Notes: a model not told the origin generated them from the sequence alone. Counted from the first letter of the stretch, positions 17,016-29,155 are shown. The stretch is 56,408 nt of DNA from Rhizobiaceae bacterium (GCA_025458045.1 JALOTE010000003.1:1-56408), one strand, 5' to 3'. A program made the numbers and translations.

Positions 17016-18002
17016 ATGAACAGACATGACCGCGACCTGATGAACATGCCCGATGTGACGGTGAAGGTCGCGGATGTGTTCGGCTTTGCCTCTTCCATGG
17101 TGGTGCCCGCTTATTCCGAGCGTGACAGCCATGTGCCCGACCTTGATCCGGACTACCTGTTCGACCCGGCGACGACGCTGGCGATCCTTGCGGGCTTCGC
17201 CTACAACCGCCGCGTGATGGTGTCGGGTTATCACGGCACCGGCAAATCGACCCATATCGAACAGGTGGCGGCGCGGCTGAACTGGCCCTGCGTGCGCATC
17301 AACCTCGACAGCCACGTTTCCCGCATCGACCTTGTCGGCAAGGATGCGATCGTGGTGCGCGACGGCAAGCAGGTGACCGAGTTCAAGGACGGCATCCTGC
17401 CATGGGCCTATCAGCACAATGTGGCGCTGGTGTTCGACGAGTATGACGCCGGCCGCCCGGACGTGATGTTCGTCATCCAGCGCGTGCTTGAATCCTCCGG
17501 CCGCCTGACGCTGCTCGACCAGAGCCGGGTCATCACGCCGCACCCCGCCTTCCGCATCTTCGCCACCGCCAACACGGTCGGCCTCGGTGACACGACCGGG
17601 CTCTATCATGGCACGCAGCAGATCAACCAGGCGCAGATGGACCGCTGGTCGATCATCACGGTCCTGAACTATCTGCCGCATGACAAGGAGGCGGCCATCG
17701 TGACGGCGAAGGCCAAGGCGTTCGACACGGCGGAGGGCCGCGTCACCATCAGCCGCATGGTGCGCGTGGCCGAGATGACGCGCTCGGCCTTCATCAATGG
17801 CGACCTCTCCACCGTGATGAGCCCGCGCACGGTGATCACCTGGGCGGAAAACGCCACGATCTTCCAGGATGTCGGCATGGCGTTCCGGCTGACCTTCCTC
17901 AACAAATGCGACGAGCTGGAGCGGCCGCTCGTCGCCGAGTTCTATCAGCGCGCCTTCGGCAAGGAGCTTCCCGAAAGCGCAGCCTCCCTCGTGCTGGGGT
18001 AG
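17016..18002 (+). CDS. cobS: Cobaltochelatase subunit CobS
   Basis: CobS is the AAA+ ATPase subunit of the aerobic cobalamin pathway cobaltochelatase; with CobT and CobN it inserts Co2+ into hydrogenobyrinic acid a,c-diamide. The Walker [10 protein letters not shown] is at residues 71-79 and the Walker [10 protein letters not shown] at 136-144; the arginine-finger region and the sensor motif [13 protein letters not shown] follow. The length of 328 residues is usual. The ATG at 17016 has little ribosome binding site. cobT follows after 6 bases, so the two subunits are made together. CobN is not in the window. Confidence 0.96.
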   Translation: MNRHDRDLMNMPDVTVKVADVFGFASSMVVPAYSERDSHVPDLDPDYLFDPATTLAILAGFAYNRRVMVSGYHGTGKSTHIEQVAARLNWPCVRINLDSHVSRIDLVGKDAIVVRDGKQVTEFKDGILPWAYQHNVALVFDEYDAGRPDVMFVIQRVLESSGRLTLLDQSRVITPHPAFRIFATANTVGLGDTTGLYHGTQQINQAQMDRWSIITVLNYLPHDKEAAIVTAKAKAFDTAEGRVTISRMVRVAEMTRSAFINGDLSTVMSPRTVITWAENATIFQDVGMAFRLTFLNKCDELERPLVAEFYQRAFGKELPESAASLVLG

Positions 18003-18008
18003 GCCCCG

Positions 18009-19937
18009 ATGGCCGGGCCGGGTGACAATGCGCGCACAGGCGGGCCACAGGCCGCATTGTCGGAGCCGCTGAAACGCGCGCTGACGGGCTGCGTGCGTGC
18101 GCTCGCCGAATCGCCCGATCTCGAAGTCGGTTTTTCCCGTGACAAGCCGGTGCTCACAGGCAATGTGGCGCGGCTGCCCGAGTTTTCGCGCAAGCCGACG
18201 CCTGAGGAAATCGGCATCGCGCGTGGCATCGGCGATGCGATGGCCTTGCGCAAGAGCCGCCACAATGGCCGTGTCCATGCGAGCTTGATGCCTGAAAGCC
18301 CCGAGGCGCGCGCCGTGTATGACGCCGCCGAGCAGGCGCGCATAGAGGCGATCGGCGCGAACGCCATGGATGGCGTCGGCGACAATCTGGCGCTGATGCT
18401 GGAAGACAAATACCGCAAGGCGAATTTCGGCGCGGTGCGCTCGCGCGAGGAGGCGCCGATGGCGGATGCCGTCGCGATGCTGCTGCGCGAGGCGCTGACA
18501 GGGCGCGCCGTGCCGCCCGCCGCCAAGGGCGTCGTCGATCTGTGGCGCGGCCATGTCGCCGAAAAGGCCGGAGACCTTTCCGCCATGCGCGGCGCGCTCG
18601 ATGATCAGGAAGCCTTCGCCCGGCTCGTGCGCGAGATGCTGCATGCCTTCGACATGGCGGAACCCGTCGGCGACGAGCCGGAGGAGGATGACGACCAATC
18701 GAACGAGGATGACGAGCAGCCGCCCAAGGATGAAAGCGGTTCGGAAAACGGCGACGAGGCGGACGGTGCTGACAACGCCGAAGCGCAGGACGCCGAGCAG
18801 GACGCAAGCGACCAGCAGGATGGCGAGACGCAGTCCGCCGAGGCGACCGCCGATGATTTCGTCGAGGATGACAGCGAATCCGATGACGAAATGACGCCCG
18901 GTGAGGCGGCGCGGCCCGAACCTTCCGATTTTTCCGGCCCGCAGACCGATTACAAGGTCCACACCCGAGAGTTTGACGAAATCACCGGCGCGGAAGACCT
19001 CTGCGATGAGGCCGAGCTCGACCGGTTGCGCGCCTTCCTTGACAAGCAATTGGCCAATCTGTCCGGTGTTGTCGGGCGGCTCGCCAACCGGTTGCAGCGC
19101 CGCCTGATGGCGCAGCAGAACCGCTGGTGGGAGTTCGATCTCGAGGAAGGCTCGATCGATCCGGCGAAATTGCCGCGCATCATCATGGATGAGATGAGCG
19201 GCTCGTTTGCGCCGCTCTCGTTCAAGCGCGAGCACGACACGAATTTCCGTGACACTGTGGTGACGTTGCTGATCGACAATTCCGGCTCGATGCGCGGGCG
19301 GCCGATCACGGTCGCCGCAACCTGCGCCGACATCCTGGCGCGCACGCTGGAGCGTTGCGGGGTGAAATGCGAGATCCTTGGCTTCACCACCAAGGCGTGG
19401 AAGGGCGGCTCAAGCCGCGAGAAGTGGCTTCATGGCGGCAAGCCTGCCAATCCGGGGCGGCTGAATGATTTGCGCCACATCATCTACAAGAGTGCCGATG
19501 CGCCCTGGCGGCGCGCGCGGCGCAATCTCGGTCTGATGATGCGCGAAGGGTTGCTGAAGGAAAACATCGATGGCGAGGCGCTGGTCTGGGCGCATGGCCG
19601 CCTGCTTGCGCGGCGCGAGCAGCGCCGCATCCTGATGATGATTTCGGACGGCGCGCCGGTGGATGATTCCACCTTGAGCGTGAACCCCGGCAATTATCTT
19701 GAGCGCCATCTGCGCGACGTGATCGCGCATATCGAGGGGAAAAGTCCGGTCGAACTCATCGCCATCGGCATCGGCCATGATGTGACCCGCTATTACAAGC
19801 GCGCCGTGACAATCGTGGACGCCGAGGAACTGGCAGGCGCGATGACCGAGCAATTGGCCGATCTCTTCACCGACACGGTGAGGGGCGGCGGCGGGTCGCA
19901 GAAACGCGCCGCCCCGCGCAGGGCGGCGGCGCGGTGA
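18009..19937 (+). CDS. cobT: Cobaltochelatase subunit CobT
   Basis: CobT is the partner of CobS in the ATP-driven chaperone-like complex that acts on CobN. The protein has 642 residues: an N-terminal helical part, a strongly acidic low-complexity region at about residues 218-310 (many Asp/Glu runs), and a C-terminal von Willebrand A domain with the metal-binding DNSGS motif at 423-427 and conserved later Thr/Asp positions (ISDGAPVDD). The acidic linker is a normal CobT trait. The stop overlaps the GTG start of the next gene by three bases (GTGA). Confidence 0.96.
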   Translation: MAGPGDNARTGGPQAALSEPLKRALTGCVRALAESPDLEVGFSRDKPVLTGNVARLPEFSRKPTPEEIGIARGIGDAMALRKSRHNGRVHASLMPESPEARAVYDAAEQARIEAIGANAMDGVGDNLALMLEDKYRKANFGAVRSREEAPMADAVAMLLREALTGRAVPPAAKGVVDLWRGHVAEKAGDLSAMRGALDDQEAFARLVREMLHAFDMAEPVGDEPEEDDDQSNEDDEQPPKDESGSENGDEADGADNAEAQDAEQDASDQQDGETQSAEATADDFVEDDSESDDEMTPGEAARPEPSDFSGPQTDYKVHTREFDEITGAEDLCDEAELDRLRAFLDKQLANLSGVVGRLANRLQRRLMAQQNRWWEFDLEEGSIDPAKLPRIIMDEMSGSFAPLSFKREHDTNFRDTVVTLLIDNSGSMRGRPITVAATCADILARTLERCGVKCEILGFTTKAWKGGSSREKWLHGGKPANPGRLNDLRHIIYKSADAPWRRARRNLGLMMREGLLKENIDGEALVWAHGRLLARREQRRILMMISDGAPVDDSTLSVNPGNYLERHLRDVIAHIEGKSPVELIAIGIGHDVTRYYKRAVTIVDAEELAGAMTEQLADLFTDTVRGGGGSQKRAAPRRAAAR

Positions 19938-20935
19938 GGCTTGGGGCGAGACGGCTTGTCTGCGCGGCCGCCGCGGTTGCGTTTGCCGCATGCAGCGCCG
20001 TGGCCGAAACGACAACCGCCGAAATCACATCCTACCCGATTGCGGGTTTTGCCGTCGGCAAGGCTGATACCCAATTCGGTCGGTTGACCTTCATCGGCGG
20101 CTTCACCATGACATCGCCGAACCGCGATTTCGGGGCCTTGTCGTCGTTCCGCTTTCTGGACGCAGCGGGCGGACGTTTCGCGGCGGTGGCCGATACCGGC
20201 CATTTTATCACGGGCACAGTCCTGCGTGACGAAACCGGGCGGCCGACCGGCTTTTCGGCCCTCACCTTCACCACGCTGCCCGATCTCAACGACCAAATCT
20301 CGGATGCCAAATGGGAAACGGATTCGGAATCGCTGCTTGTCGAGCCGGGTTCCGTCGTCATCGGTTTTGAAAGGCGGCACCGGCTGTCGCGCTTCGCCTT
20401 CGACGGGCAAACGCTCGGCCGACGCATCGAGAATCTCGATTTTCTCATTCCCGCATCCGAACTTCGCTCCAATCGCGGCTTCGAGACGATCGCCAAGGCG
20501 CCGGAGGATGGCCCGCTTGCCGGCGCGATTGTCGCCATCAGCGAAAAGAGCATCGACGCCAAAGGCAACATCTTTGCCGCCGTCCTCTCCGGCCCGGCAA
20601 AAGGCGTGTTCAGCATCGCCCGGTCGAACGAGTTCGACATCACCGATGGCGCGTTCCTGCCATCGGGAGATCTGATCATCCTCGAACGCGCCTATCAGAT
20701 GGCAAAGGGCGTGCGCATGCGGCTGCGCCGCATCGACGGCGCGGCGATCCGCAGCGGCGCGGTTGTCGACGGCGAGATCCTGCTGGAAGCCGACATGCGC
20801 CACCAGATCGACAACATGGAAGGGCTCGACATCTGGCAAGCACCCGACGGGACGACGCGGCTCAGCCTTGTCTCGGATGACAACAAATCGATCCTGCAAC
20901 GCAACCTGTATCTGGAATTCGCGCTCAGCGAGTGA
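19934..20935 (+). CDS. Esterase-like activity of phytase family protein
   Basis: The 333-residue protein has an N-terminal signal peptide (cleavage near AVA-ETT, residue 24) and belongs to the family named esterase-like activity of phytase, a beta-propeller-type periplasmic or exported protein. Recognisable features are [49 protein letters not shown] and SNRGFETIA (given as short motifs along residues 50-180). Its substrate is uncertain; the name comes from a phytase homologue. The GTG at 19934 overlaps the cobT stop, so it is translationally coupled to the cob genes. Its end overlaps the convergent transporter gene by 11 bases. Confidence 0.83.
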   Translation: MRLGARRLVCAAAAVAFAACSAVAETTTAEITSYPIAGFAVGKADTQFGRLTFIGGFTMTSPNRDFGALSSFRFLDAAGGRFAAVADTGHFITGTVLRDETGRPTGFSALTFTTLPDLNDQISDAKWETDSESLLVEPGSVVIGFERRHRLSRFAFDGQTLGRRIENLDFLIPASELRSNRGFETIAKAPEDGPLAGAIVAISEKSIDAKGNIFAAVLSGPAKGVFSIARSNEFDITDGAFLPSGDLIILERAYQMAKGVRMRLRRIDGAAIRSGAVVDGEILLEADMRHQIDNMEGLDIWQAPDGTTRLSLVSDDNKSILQRNLYLEFALSE

Positions 20936-21629
20936 AAGCCGCCCCGTTCCAGACGCCCAGCCTGTCCATCAGCAGGCGGTAGGGCAGAAGCGCGATTGCC
21001 GCGATCAGGAGTTTTACCGCAAAATCCCCCAGCGCCCAAGACATCCAGCGCGGCGCTTCGGTTGCGGCAACGCCCAGCAAAGGTGCCGCTTCCGACGCAA
21101 ACGGATCGAGCGGGCCGAGAACGGTGAAGGCGGCGGCAAAGGCAAGCGAGAAGAACAGGGCGGTGTCGGCGGCTGAACCGGCAAGCGAGGCGAGTGCAGG
21201 TGCCTTCCACCAGCTTGACCGACGCAACCGGTTGAACACGGCCACATCCAGCAATTGCCCGGCGAGGAACGCGAGGCCGGACGCGAGCGCGATGCGCGGC
21301 AGGCGCTCGATCGCAGGCGCGAACTCGATCAGCGCCAGACCTTGCAACGCTGGCGGCAGCACGACCGACGAGACGATGGCGATGGCAAAACCGGCAAACA
21401 CCACCTTGCGTGCGAAGGCCGGGCCATGAGCGCGGTTCGCAAGATCGGTGACGAGAAACGCGAACGGATAAGTGAACGCGCCCCATGTCAGAAGGTCTGC
21501 CAGCGCGAACCCGCCGACCGTGCCTTGCACCGGAAACTGGACGAGCAGGTTAGAGGCGAGCACGATGAACGCCATCATCGCCGCGAAGGCGGCAAAGGGC
21601 GGATGTGCGGCTACGGCTTGACGATCCAT
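20925..21629 (-). CDS. Queuosine precursor transporter (YhhQ/VUT family)
   Basis: The 234-residue protein has about six membrane helices and the vitamin-uptake-transporter (VUT) family pattern: a first helix ending in NLLVQFPV, then WGAFTYPFAFLVTDLANRAHG, the conserved loop segment with the TDL motif, and LAGQLLDVAVFNRLRR. The family imports 7-cyano-7-deazaguanine or related precursors of tRNA queuosine. It is transcribed towards the phytase-type esterase and lies downstream of rpmB on the same strand, separated by a terminator. Confidence 0.85.
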   Translation of the reverse strand: MDRQAVAAHPPFAAFAAMMAFIVLASNLLVQFPVQGTVGGFALADLLTWGAFTYPFAFLVTDLANRAHGPAFARKVVFAGFAIAIVSSVVLPPALQGLALIEFAPAIERLPRIALASGLAFLAGQLLDVAVFNRLRRSSWWKAPALASLAGSAADTALFFSLAFAAAFTVLGPLDPFASEAAPLLGVAATEAPRWMSWALGDFAVKLLIAAIALLPYRLLMDRLGVWNGAAFTR

Positions 21630-21660
21630 TTTTTTATCCTGGGAGATGGCACCAGCAACG

Positions 21661-21684
21661 AAAAAGGGCGGGTCACCCCGCCCC
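21661..21684 (-). terminator. Intrinsic terminator after rpmB
   Basis: On the minus strand a perfect 7-bp stem, GGGCGGG/CCCGCCC with a four-base loop, is followed by TTTTT. It lies 25 bases downstream of the rpmB stop. Confidence 0.85.
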
Positions 21685-21708
21685 GGTGAGACACGCCAGC
21701 TGCCGCAC

Positions 21709-22005
21709 TCAGGCGGCGGCGACCTCGGCGATCTTCTTGACCACCTGCTTCTTGATCAGGCGGGCGCGCTGCGACAGGTTGTTGTCGGCTTCCTTGACGA
21801 GGAAGGCGTCGAAACCGCCGCGATGCTCCACCGTGCGCAAGGCGTTGGCCGAAATGCGCATGCGGTAGTTCTGGCCGAGCGATTCAGAAGCCAGCGTCAC
21901 GTTCAAGAGGTTCGGCAGGAAGCGGCGCTTGGTCTTGTTGTTCGCATGGCTGACATTATTGCCGGTCATGGGTGATTTGCCGGTCAGCTCGCAGGTGCGC
22001 GACAT
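21709..22005 (-). CDS. rpmB: 50S ribosomal protein L28
   Basis: L28 is a small basic protein of the large ribosomal subunit. The 98-residue product begins [20 protein letters not shown], the normal alphaproteobacterial form with the N-terminal Cys of the old zinc-site type reduced to one, and contains [13 protein letters not shown] and [20 protein letters not shown] and AAAGGATC lie 10-15 bases upstream. It is followed by its own terminator, as expected for an abundant product. Confidence 0.97.
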   Translation of the reverse strand: MSRTCELTGKSPMTGNNVSHANNKTKRRFLPNLLNVTLASESLGQNYRMRISANALRTVEHRGGFDAFLVKEADNNLSQRARLIKKQVVKKIAEVAAA

Positions 22006-22333
22006 GGGGTGATCCTTTCACGTTCGTGTCCGCAACAGTGGGCCAGTGCGCTTGCGACGCGCCAGACGTCAGCCATGGGCGGAAATTCGTGTGAGCGCAT
22101 AGTCAATCGCGGCGTTGCGGTCAAGCATGAAGCTGCCGCCCGGTGAATTGCTCTCCGACCAGACCCTGTGTCTGGCGCGCATCACGCGACGCTCGATTGA
22201 ATGGCCCGCTCGATGGCAGCGCTCGCCAGCTTGAAACACGACACTTTGCAACCCATGTCGCAGTCAGCCTTGCGTGGCGGCCGGTCGAGGGAACCGTCCG
22301 CCGCGGTCGACAGTTCCCCACATTGGATTGATC
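22006..22333. other. Intergenic region without a recognisable gene
   Basis: The 328-base gap between rpmB and the antiporter is divergent and should hold both promoters. Open frames here are short and have neither ribosome binding sites nor familiar motifs. I see no strong inverted repeat or sigma-70 promoter match. Confidence 0.5.
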
Positions 22334-23305
22334 ATGGTCATCGACCTCCTCCTCATCGCGGCGGGCCTCGTCCTGCTGTTCTATGGCGGCGAAGCGCTCA
22401 TCAAGGGCGCCGTATCGCTGGCCAAGAAGCTCGGCCTGCCGACGCTCATCATCTCGCTGACGGTCGTCGGCTTCGGCACGTCGATGCCGGAATTGCTGGT
22501 TTCATTGCGCGCGGCCTTCGCCGGTTCGCCGGATATCGCGCTTGGCAATGTGATCGGGTCGAACACGGCCAACATCCTGCTCATTCTCGGCCTTTGCATG
22601 GCGGTCGCGCCGATCGCCACCTATGACCCGGGCGCGCGCATGAACATGCTGAAGGCCATGGGCGTGGCGCTTGTCGTCTGGGCGATGGTGCAGGGTGACG
22701 CAATCACCCGGCTCTACGGGGCCATCCTGTTTGCCGGCCTGATCACTTACATCGTCTATTCCTACATGGTCGGGCGCAAACAGGGGGCGGCCGCGGAAGA
22801 CGAGGACGAGACCCTCAGGGCGGCGCCCATGAGTGGCGGGCTGACGGCCGGCTGGCTGGCGCTCGGATTCGCCCTCCTTTTTGCCGGCGCTGAAATGCTG
22901 GTGCGCGGCGCTGTTTCGATAGCGCGCGACTTCGGCATTTCGGAAGCGGTGATCGGACTGACGATCGTGGCCGTCGGCACGTCGCTGCCCGAACTGGCGA
23001 CGTCGCTCGTTGCCGCCATGCGCCGCCAGGGTGACGTCGCGTTGGGCAACATCATCGGCTCCAATATCTTCAATATTCTGGGCATTCTCGGCATTGCCGC
23101 CATGGTGAAGCCGATAGGCGTCGGCGCGAACTTCCCTGCTCTTGACGTGCCGGTCATGGTGGCGGTCTCGCTGGCGCTGCTTGCCCTGCTCTGGCTCCGT
23201 CTGCCGCTCGGCCGCGTGGCCGGCCTTGCCTTCCTTGCCGCCTATGTCGCCTATACGGTGGCGCTGGCCAGTGGCGTGACGGCGCTGCCGGGGCTGGGCG
23301 CATAA
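22334..23305 (+). CDS. Calcium/sodium antiporter (CaCA family)
   Basis: The 323-residue membrane protein consists of two homologous halves of five helices each. The alpha-repeats are clear: GTSMPELLVS with GNVIGSNTANILLILG in the first half and GTSLPELATS with GNIIGSNIFNILGILG in the second; the Glu and Asn residues in these repeats bind Ca2+. A loop rich in acidic residues (AAAEDEDETL) joins the halves. It resembles the bacterial YrbG type that exports Ca2+ in exchange for Na+. The ATG at 22334 is used because the hydrophobic first helix starts just after it; the frame extends back to 22274. Confidence 0.92.
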   Translation: MVIDLLLIAAGLVLLFYGGEALIKGAVSLAKKLGLPTLIISLTVVGFGTSMPELLVSLRAAFAGSPDIALGNVIGSNTANILLILGLCMAVAPIATYDPGARMNMLKAMGVALVVWAMVQGDAITRLYGAILFAGLITYIVYSYMVGRKQGAAAEDEDETLRAAPMSGGLTAGWLALGFALLFAGAEMLVRGAVSIARDFGISEAVIGLTIVAVGTSLPELATSLVAAMRRQGDVALGNIIGSNIFNILGILGIAAMVKPIGVGANFPALDVPVMVAVSLALLALLWLRLPLGRVAGLAFLAAYVAYTVALASGVTALPGLGA

Positions 23306-23334
23306 GCCAGCCCACCATCATTCAAGCCTCTTTC

Positions 23335-23368
23335 AACCGCCGGGCCTTTGGTCCGGCGGTTTCGTTTT
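23335..23368 (+). terminator. Intrinsic terminator after the antiporter
   Basis: A perfect 9-bp stem, AACCGCCGG with CCGGCGGTT around a nine-base loop, is followed by TCGTTTT. Confidence 0.85.
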
Positions 23369-23417
23369 GATGCGGATCAAGGCGTCATCCTTTGGTTTAT
23401 GTATGCTGAACTGCACA

Positions 23418-23435
23418 TATGCATTATAGTGCATA
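23418..23435. promoter_or_regulatory. Inverted repeat TATGCA-N6-TGCATA before the sqr gene
   Basis: An 18-bp perfect inverted repeat lies 35 bases upstream of the sqr start in an unusually AT-rich stretch that also contains a partial copy (GTATGC at 23401). This is where an operator for a sulfide-responsive repressor would be expected. No regulator gene is nearby, so the binding protein is unknown. Confidence 0.5.
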
Positions 23436-23469
23436 CAGCGGTCGGCACAGGCCGCAACGGAGGAACGCC

Positions 23470-24771
23470 ATGATTGCCACCACACGACGCCAGTTCTTCG
23501 GCCTCGCCGCCGGTGCTGCCGCTCTGACGGGTTCAGCCACCGAGGCAGCCATCGCCAAGGTTCAGACAAAGGCGCGAATCGTCATTCTCGGCGCGGGCGC
23601 CGCAGGCACCGCCGCCGCGAGCCATCTGGTCAACCGGCTGGACGGGGCGCGCATCACCATCATCGATCCGCGCAAGGAGCATTGGTACCAGCCGGGCTTC
23701 ACGCTCATCGCCGCCGGGTTGAAGCCCGCGACCTACTCCGTCTCGCAAACGGCGGACTGGATCCCCGACGGGGTTGAACTGATCGCGGAGGCGGCAAGCG
23801 AGATCAATGCCTATGGCCGCACCATCGTCACCGAAACGGGCCGCGTCGTCCCTTATGATTTCCTGATTGTCGCGACCGGCCTGACGCTGCGCTATGACGA
23901 GATCAAGGGCATGAGCCGTGACCTGATCGGCAAGAACGGCATTGGCTCCGTCTATGCCGGGCCGGATGCGGCGGCAGCCACATGGGCCGAAATGCGGCGC
24001 TTCAACGAAAAGGGCGGCGTTGCCCTGTTCCACCGCCCGGCCACCGAGATGAAATGTGCTGGCGCGCCGCTGAAATATGCGTTCCTGACGGAAGATTACG
24101 CGTCGAAGGCCGGAACGCGCGGCAATTCCAAGTTTCTCTATTACGCGCCGCAAAAGGCGCTGTTCTCGGTGCCGATCGTTGCCGAGAAAGTCCGCATGCT
24201 GTTTGGCGAGCGCGGCATCGAAGCCCATTTCGAAAAAACACTGACCGCCATCGACGCCGAAAGAAAGGTTGCCACCTTCAAGACGCTGGAAGGCCCTGAA
24301 GAGGTGGCGTTCGACTTCATCAATGTGATTCCGCCGATGCGCGCGCCCGACGTGATCCAGCAGTCGCCCCTTCCGTGGAAAGACAAATGGAAAGGGCAGG
24401 GCTGGCTTGAAGTGGACCCTGCGACCTTGCGCCATGCGCGCTTTCCGGAAGTCTTTGCGGTGGGCGATGTTGCCGGCGTGCCCAAAGGCAAGACTGCGGC
24501 TTCCGTCAAATGGCAGGTGCCTGTGGCGGTGGACCATCTGGTTGCCACGATTTCGGGTACGGAATCGACGGCAACTTATGGCGGCTACACGTCCTGTCCG
24601 CTCATCACCCGCGTTGGCAAGGCGATGCTGGTCGAGTTCGACTACAAGGACAATCTGGTCCCGTCCTTTCCCGGCGTGATCGCGCCGCTGGAGGAACTCT
24701 GGATCTCATGGCTGATGAAGGAAGTGGCTTTGAAGCCAACCTACAACGCCATGCTGCGCGGCCGCGCTTGA
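23470..24771 (+). CDS. sqr: Sulfide:quinone oxidoreductase, Tat-exported
   Basis: SQR oxidises sulfide to sulfane sulfur and passes electrons to quinone through FAD. The ATG at 23470 follows GGAGG. The N terminus TTRRQFFGLAAG is a twin-arginine signal, so the protein is probably exported folded to the periplasmic face. The FAD motif VILGAGAAGTAAASHL starts at residue 38, and the second flavin segment VFAVGDVAGVPKGKTAAS is near residue 330. Two cysteines, Cys196 (MKCAGAPLK) and Cys376 (YTSCPLI), fit the pair that forms the polysulfide bridge. The length after signal removal is about 405 residues. It is followed by a small membrane protein and probably cotranscribed with it. Confidence 0.87.
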   Translation: MIATTRRQFFGLAAGAAALTGSATEAAIAKVQTKARIVILGAGAAGTAAASHLVNRLDGARITIIDPRKEHWYQPGFTLIAAGLKPATYSVSQTADWIPDGVELIAEAASEINAYGRTIVTETGRVVPYDFLIVATGLTLRYDEIKGMSRDLIGKNGIGSVYAGPDAAAATWAEMRRFNEKGGVALFHRPATEMKCAGAPLKYAFLTEDYASKAGTRGNSKFLYYAPQKALFSVPIVAEKVRMLFGERGIEAHFEKTLTAIDAERKVATFKTLEGPEEVAFDFINVIPPMRAPDVIQQSPLPWKDKWKGQGWLEVDPATLRHARFPEVFAVGDVAGVPKGKTAASVKWQVPVAVDHLVATISGTESTATYGGYTSCPLITRVGKAMLVEFDYKDNLVPSFPGVIAPLEELWISWLMKEVALKPTYNAMLRGRA

Positions 24772-24784
24772 AAAGGAGGATGCC

Positions 24785-25141
24785 ATGAAGGAACTCACGC
24801 TCGACACCCTGCTCGCCGTCTTCGAAGACATGTTCGGCAAGGGCATGTTCTGGGCGATGGTGGCGCTCGCCGGCCTCATCACGCTTGGCTATCTCTATGT
24901 GCTCATCCGGGATCGGCGCATGTCGATGCGCAAGTTCCTGTGGGCGCAGTTGTCCATGCCGGTCGGTGCGGTGCTGGCTGTCGCCTTTGTGCTCGGCATG
25001 ACCAATTCCGGCTTCGAGCATATGGGCGGGCCGATCGATGTTGTCGTGCTTGCTGGGGTGGCGCTGCTGGGCGCTGTCGGCTTTGCCATCCTTGTCTATG
25101 TGGCGCAGTCGCTTGCACGCGGGCCGCAACTCCCGAACTGA
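24785..25141 (+). CDS. Small four-helix membrane protein, DUF5368-like
   Basis: The 118-residue protein has four predicted membrane helices or three plus a half helix: about residues 20-40, 55-72, 85-105 and the adjoining end segment, with a cytoplasmic basic loop RDRRMSMRKF. It begins after AAGGAGGA with an ATG at 24785, 13 bases after sqr. I recall a DUF5368 family found beside sulfide oxidation genes, and it fits in size and context, but I assign it only tentatively. It may anchor SQR or pass electrons, but no redox motif is visible. Confidence 0.65.
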   Translation: MKELTLDTLLAVFEDMFGKGMFWAMVALAGLITLGYLYVLIRDRRMSMRKFLWAQLSMPVGAVLAVAFVLGMTNSGFEHMGGPIDVVVLAGVALLGAVGFAILVYVAQSLARGPQLPN

Positions 25142-25163
25142 CAGGGTCGAGACCCGGACGCGC

Positions 25164-25186
25164 GCCGCCCGACCGTGACGGGCGGC
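25164..25186 (+). terminator. GC-rich hairpin after the sqr pair
   Basis: A perfect 8-bp stem, GCCGCCCG with CGGGCGGC around a seven-base loop, lies 22 bases after the membrane-protein stop. The T content behind it is weak, so it may only partly stop transcription or stabilise the upstream mRNA end. Confidence 0.5.
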
Positions 25187-25211
25187 ACGTCTCCGTCTTG
25201 AATGTGTCATG

Positions 25212-25238
25212 TTTAATATACAGAAATTTTAATATACA
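25212..25238. promoter_or_regulatory. Tandem direct repeat TTTAATATACA
   Basis: Two identical 11-bp repeats (25212-25222 and 25228-25238) are spaced five bases apart, 16 bases start to start. They are AT-rich in a GC-rich genome and end 16 bases before the start of the carboxymuconolactone-decarboxylase-type gene, so they may be an operator over its promoter. Confidence 0.5.
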
Positions 25239-25254
25239 ATCGCAGGAGCGCACC

Positions 25255-25599
25255 ATGGCTGAAACCGACTGGGCCGCCTTCACCGACCAGACCAATGCCC
25301 GCATGGCTGTCAACCGCAAGGCCATGCCGGAAGCCGTGTCAAAGGCTTTTGCGGAACTGGCGCGCGCGGCAATCGCGCCGGGAGCGCTCGATTCCAAGAC
25401 CAAGGAACTGATCGCGCTCGGCATCGGCATTGCGGCGCGTTGTGATGGCTGCCTCGCCTTCCACACCAAGGCGGCCAAGAAATTCGGCGCCACCCGCGAG
25501 GAGATCGCCGAGACGATCGCGGTTGCGATCTACATGGGCGGCGGGCCGTCGGCCATTTATGGCGCCGAGGCGATGAGCGCCTGGGACGCGCTTGGCTGA
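25255..25599 (+). CDS. Carboxymuconolactone decarboxylase/AhpD-like protein
   Basis: The 114-residue protein begins at ATG 25255 after AGGAG. The core ELIALGIGIAARCDGCLAFHTKAA has the AhpD-type CxxC with a following His (C-D-G-C, then H four residues later), the redox centre used in AhpD alkylhydroperoxidase partners. The rest, GATREEIAETIAVAIYMGGGPS, is a typical CMD helix pair. It is therefore more likely a small thiol oxidoreductase than a true decarboxylase. Its position behind sqr suggests it handles sulfane sulfur or peroxides, but this is an inference. An upstream in-frame ATG at 24940 overlaps the previous gene and was not used. Confidence 0.88.
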   Translation: MAETDWAAFTDQTNARMAVNRKAMPEAVSKAFAELARAAIAPGALDSKTKELIALGIGIAARCDGCLAFHTKAAKKFGATREEIAETIAVAIYMGGGPSAIYGAEAMSAWDALG

Positions 25600-25719
25600 C
25601 CTGCATCAGCCTGACCGGACCTGAGCCGGCGCCCGTCCGCCATCCGGCACGTCGGCTGCGACCGCATGACCGGCGGGCGCGGTCTTTTCAATCGTCGCGC
25701 CACTCCCCATGTTGCGGGC

Positions 25720-26436
25720 ATGGCCTACATCCTGCCCCTTTTGCTTGCGCTCGCCTATGGCATTGTCTCCATGCGGTTTTCCGTCTGGCGGACAAAGTCC
25801 ATGCTCGACCGGAAGAGCCGCCCGCTGCGCGACCCTGCCATCGCCCGGCTGACAGACGCCATGGCCGCGGCCCTGTCCCTGCCCGCCATCACCGTGCATG
25901 TGTTCGAGGATGACATGGTGAACGGCCTTGCCGGGCCGGACGGGCGCATCTTCATCACGCGCGGATTCCTGAAACGCATGGCGCGCGGCGATGTCACGCC
26001 GGAGGAAATCGCCAGCGTCATCGCCCATGAGCTTGGCCATGTGGCGCTCGGCCACTCGCGTCGGCGCATGATTGATTTCACCGGCGGCAATGTGGTGACC
26101 ATGGTGCTCGCTGGTGTGCTTAACCGCGTCTTGCCCGGCATCGGGCTGATGATCGCGAACTTCATAGCGGGCGCCGTGCGGGCGAAGCTGTCACGGCGCG
26201 ACGAGTTCGAGGCGGATGCCTACGCCACGGCACTGCTCATCAAGTCCGGCATCGGTGCTGGCCCGCAAAAGAGCTTGTTTGCCAAACTTGATCGCCTGAC
26301 GGGCTCGCATGGCGCGGGCGGCATGGAATGGCTGCGCAGCCATCCACAAACCGCAGAACGCATCGCCGCAATCGAGGCCAATGAGGCGCGCTGGGCGGCG
26401 GACCAAGCCAAGGCTGCGCTGCGCCAGCCCGTTTGA
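25720..26436 (+). CDS. M48-family metallopeptidase
   Basis: This is a membrane-anchored zinc protease of 238 residues. The first helix (AYILPLLLALAYGIVSM) begins right after the ATG at 25720; an ATG at 25666 is in frame but would add 18 basic residues before it. The HEXXH zinc motif is HELGH, followed by the third ligand region RRDEFEADAYA. A second hydrophobic stretch (TMVLAGVLNRVLPGIGLMIANFI) sits between them, as in HtpX/BepA-like M48 proteins. It may degrade misfolded membrane proteins. It is the last plus-strand gene before convergent gyrB. Confidence 0.88.
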   Translation: MAYILPLLLALAYGIVSMRFSVWRTKSMLDRKSRPLRDPAIARLTDAMAAALSLPAITVHVFEDDMVNGLAGPDGRIFITRGFLKRMARGDVTPEEIASVIAHELGHVALGHSRRRMIDFTGGNVVTMVLAGVLNRVLPGIGLMIANFIAGAVRAKLSRRDEFEADAYATALLIKSGIGAGPQKSLFAKLDRLTGSHGAGGMEWLRSHPQTAERIAAIEANEARWAADQAKAALRQPV

Positions 26437-26461
26437 TCCGGGAGCCGCCGTGCCGCGCCGA

Positions 26462-28963
<2,502 letters not shown>

Positions 28964-29155
28964 TCAGCGAATAGTCACGCCCCAAGTCCTAGCAAGTCAC
29001 GCCGGTCGGGCCAAACCGGCCCGTCACTTTAGGCGGGGATAGTGCCTCCGGGCCACCGGGCTCGAAACCCGGCCGTGTAGCATGACGCGCGCTAAAAATG
29101 CAGCTAATGTTGCTGGCCGAACCAAACGCCTCCCGGCGCATGACAGGACTGGACG

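Noticed and set aside
16857-19235. A 792-codon minus-strand frame antisense to cobS and cobT
   Set aside because: The plus-strand proteins have complete Walker and MIDAS motifs; the antisense product has low-complexity shadow composition.
22069-22251. A 60-codon minus-strand frame upstream of rpmB
   Set aside because: It has no ribosome binding site or recognisable domain, and overlaps the expected promoter region.
29056-29072. CCGGG-CTCGAAA-CCCGG hairpin that looks like a tRNA T-arm
   Set aside because: The loop lacks the TTC start, and no acceptor, D or anticodon arms pair around it.
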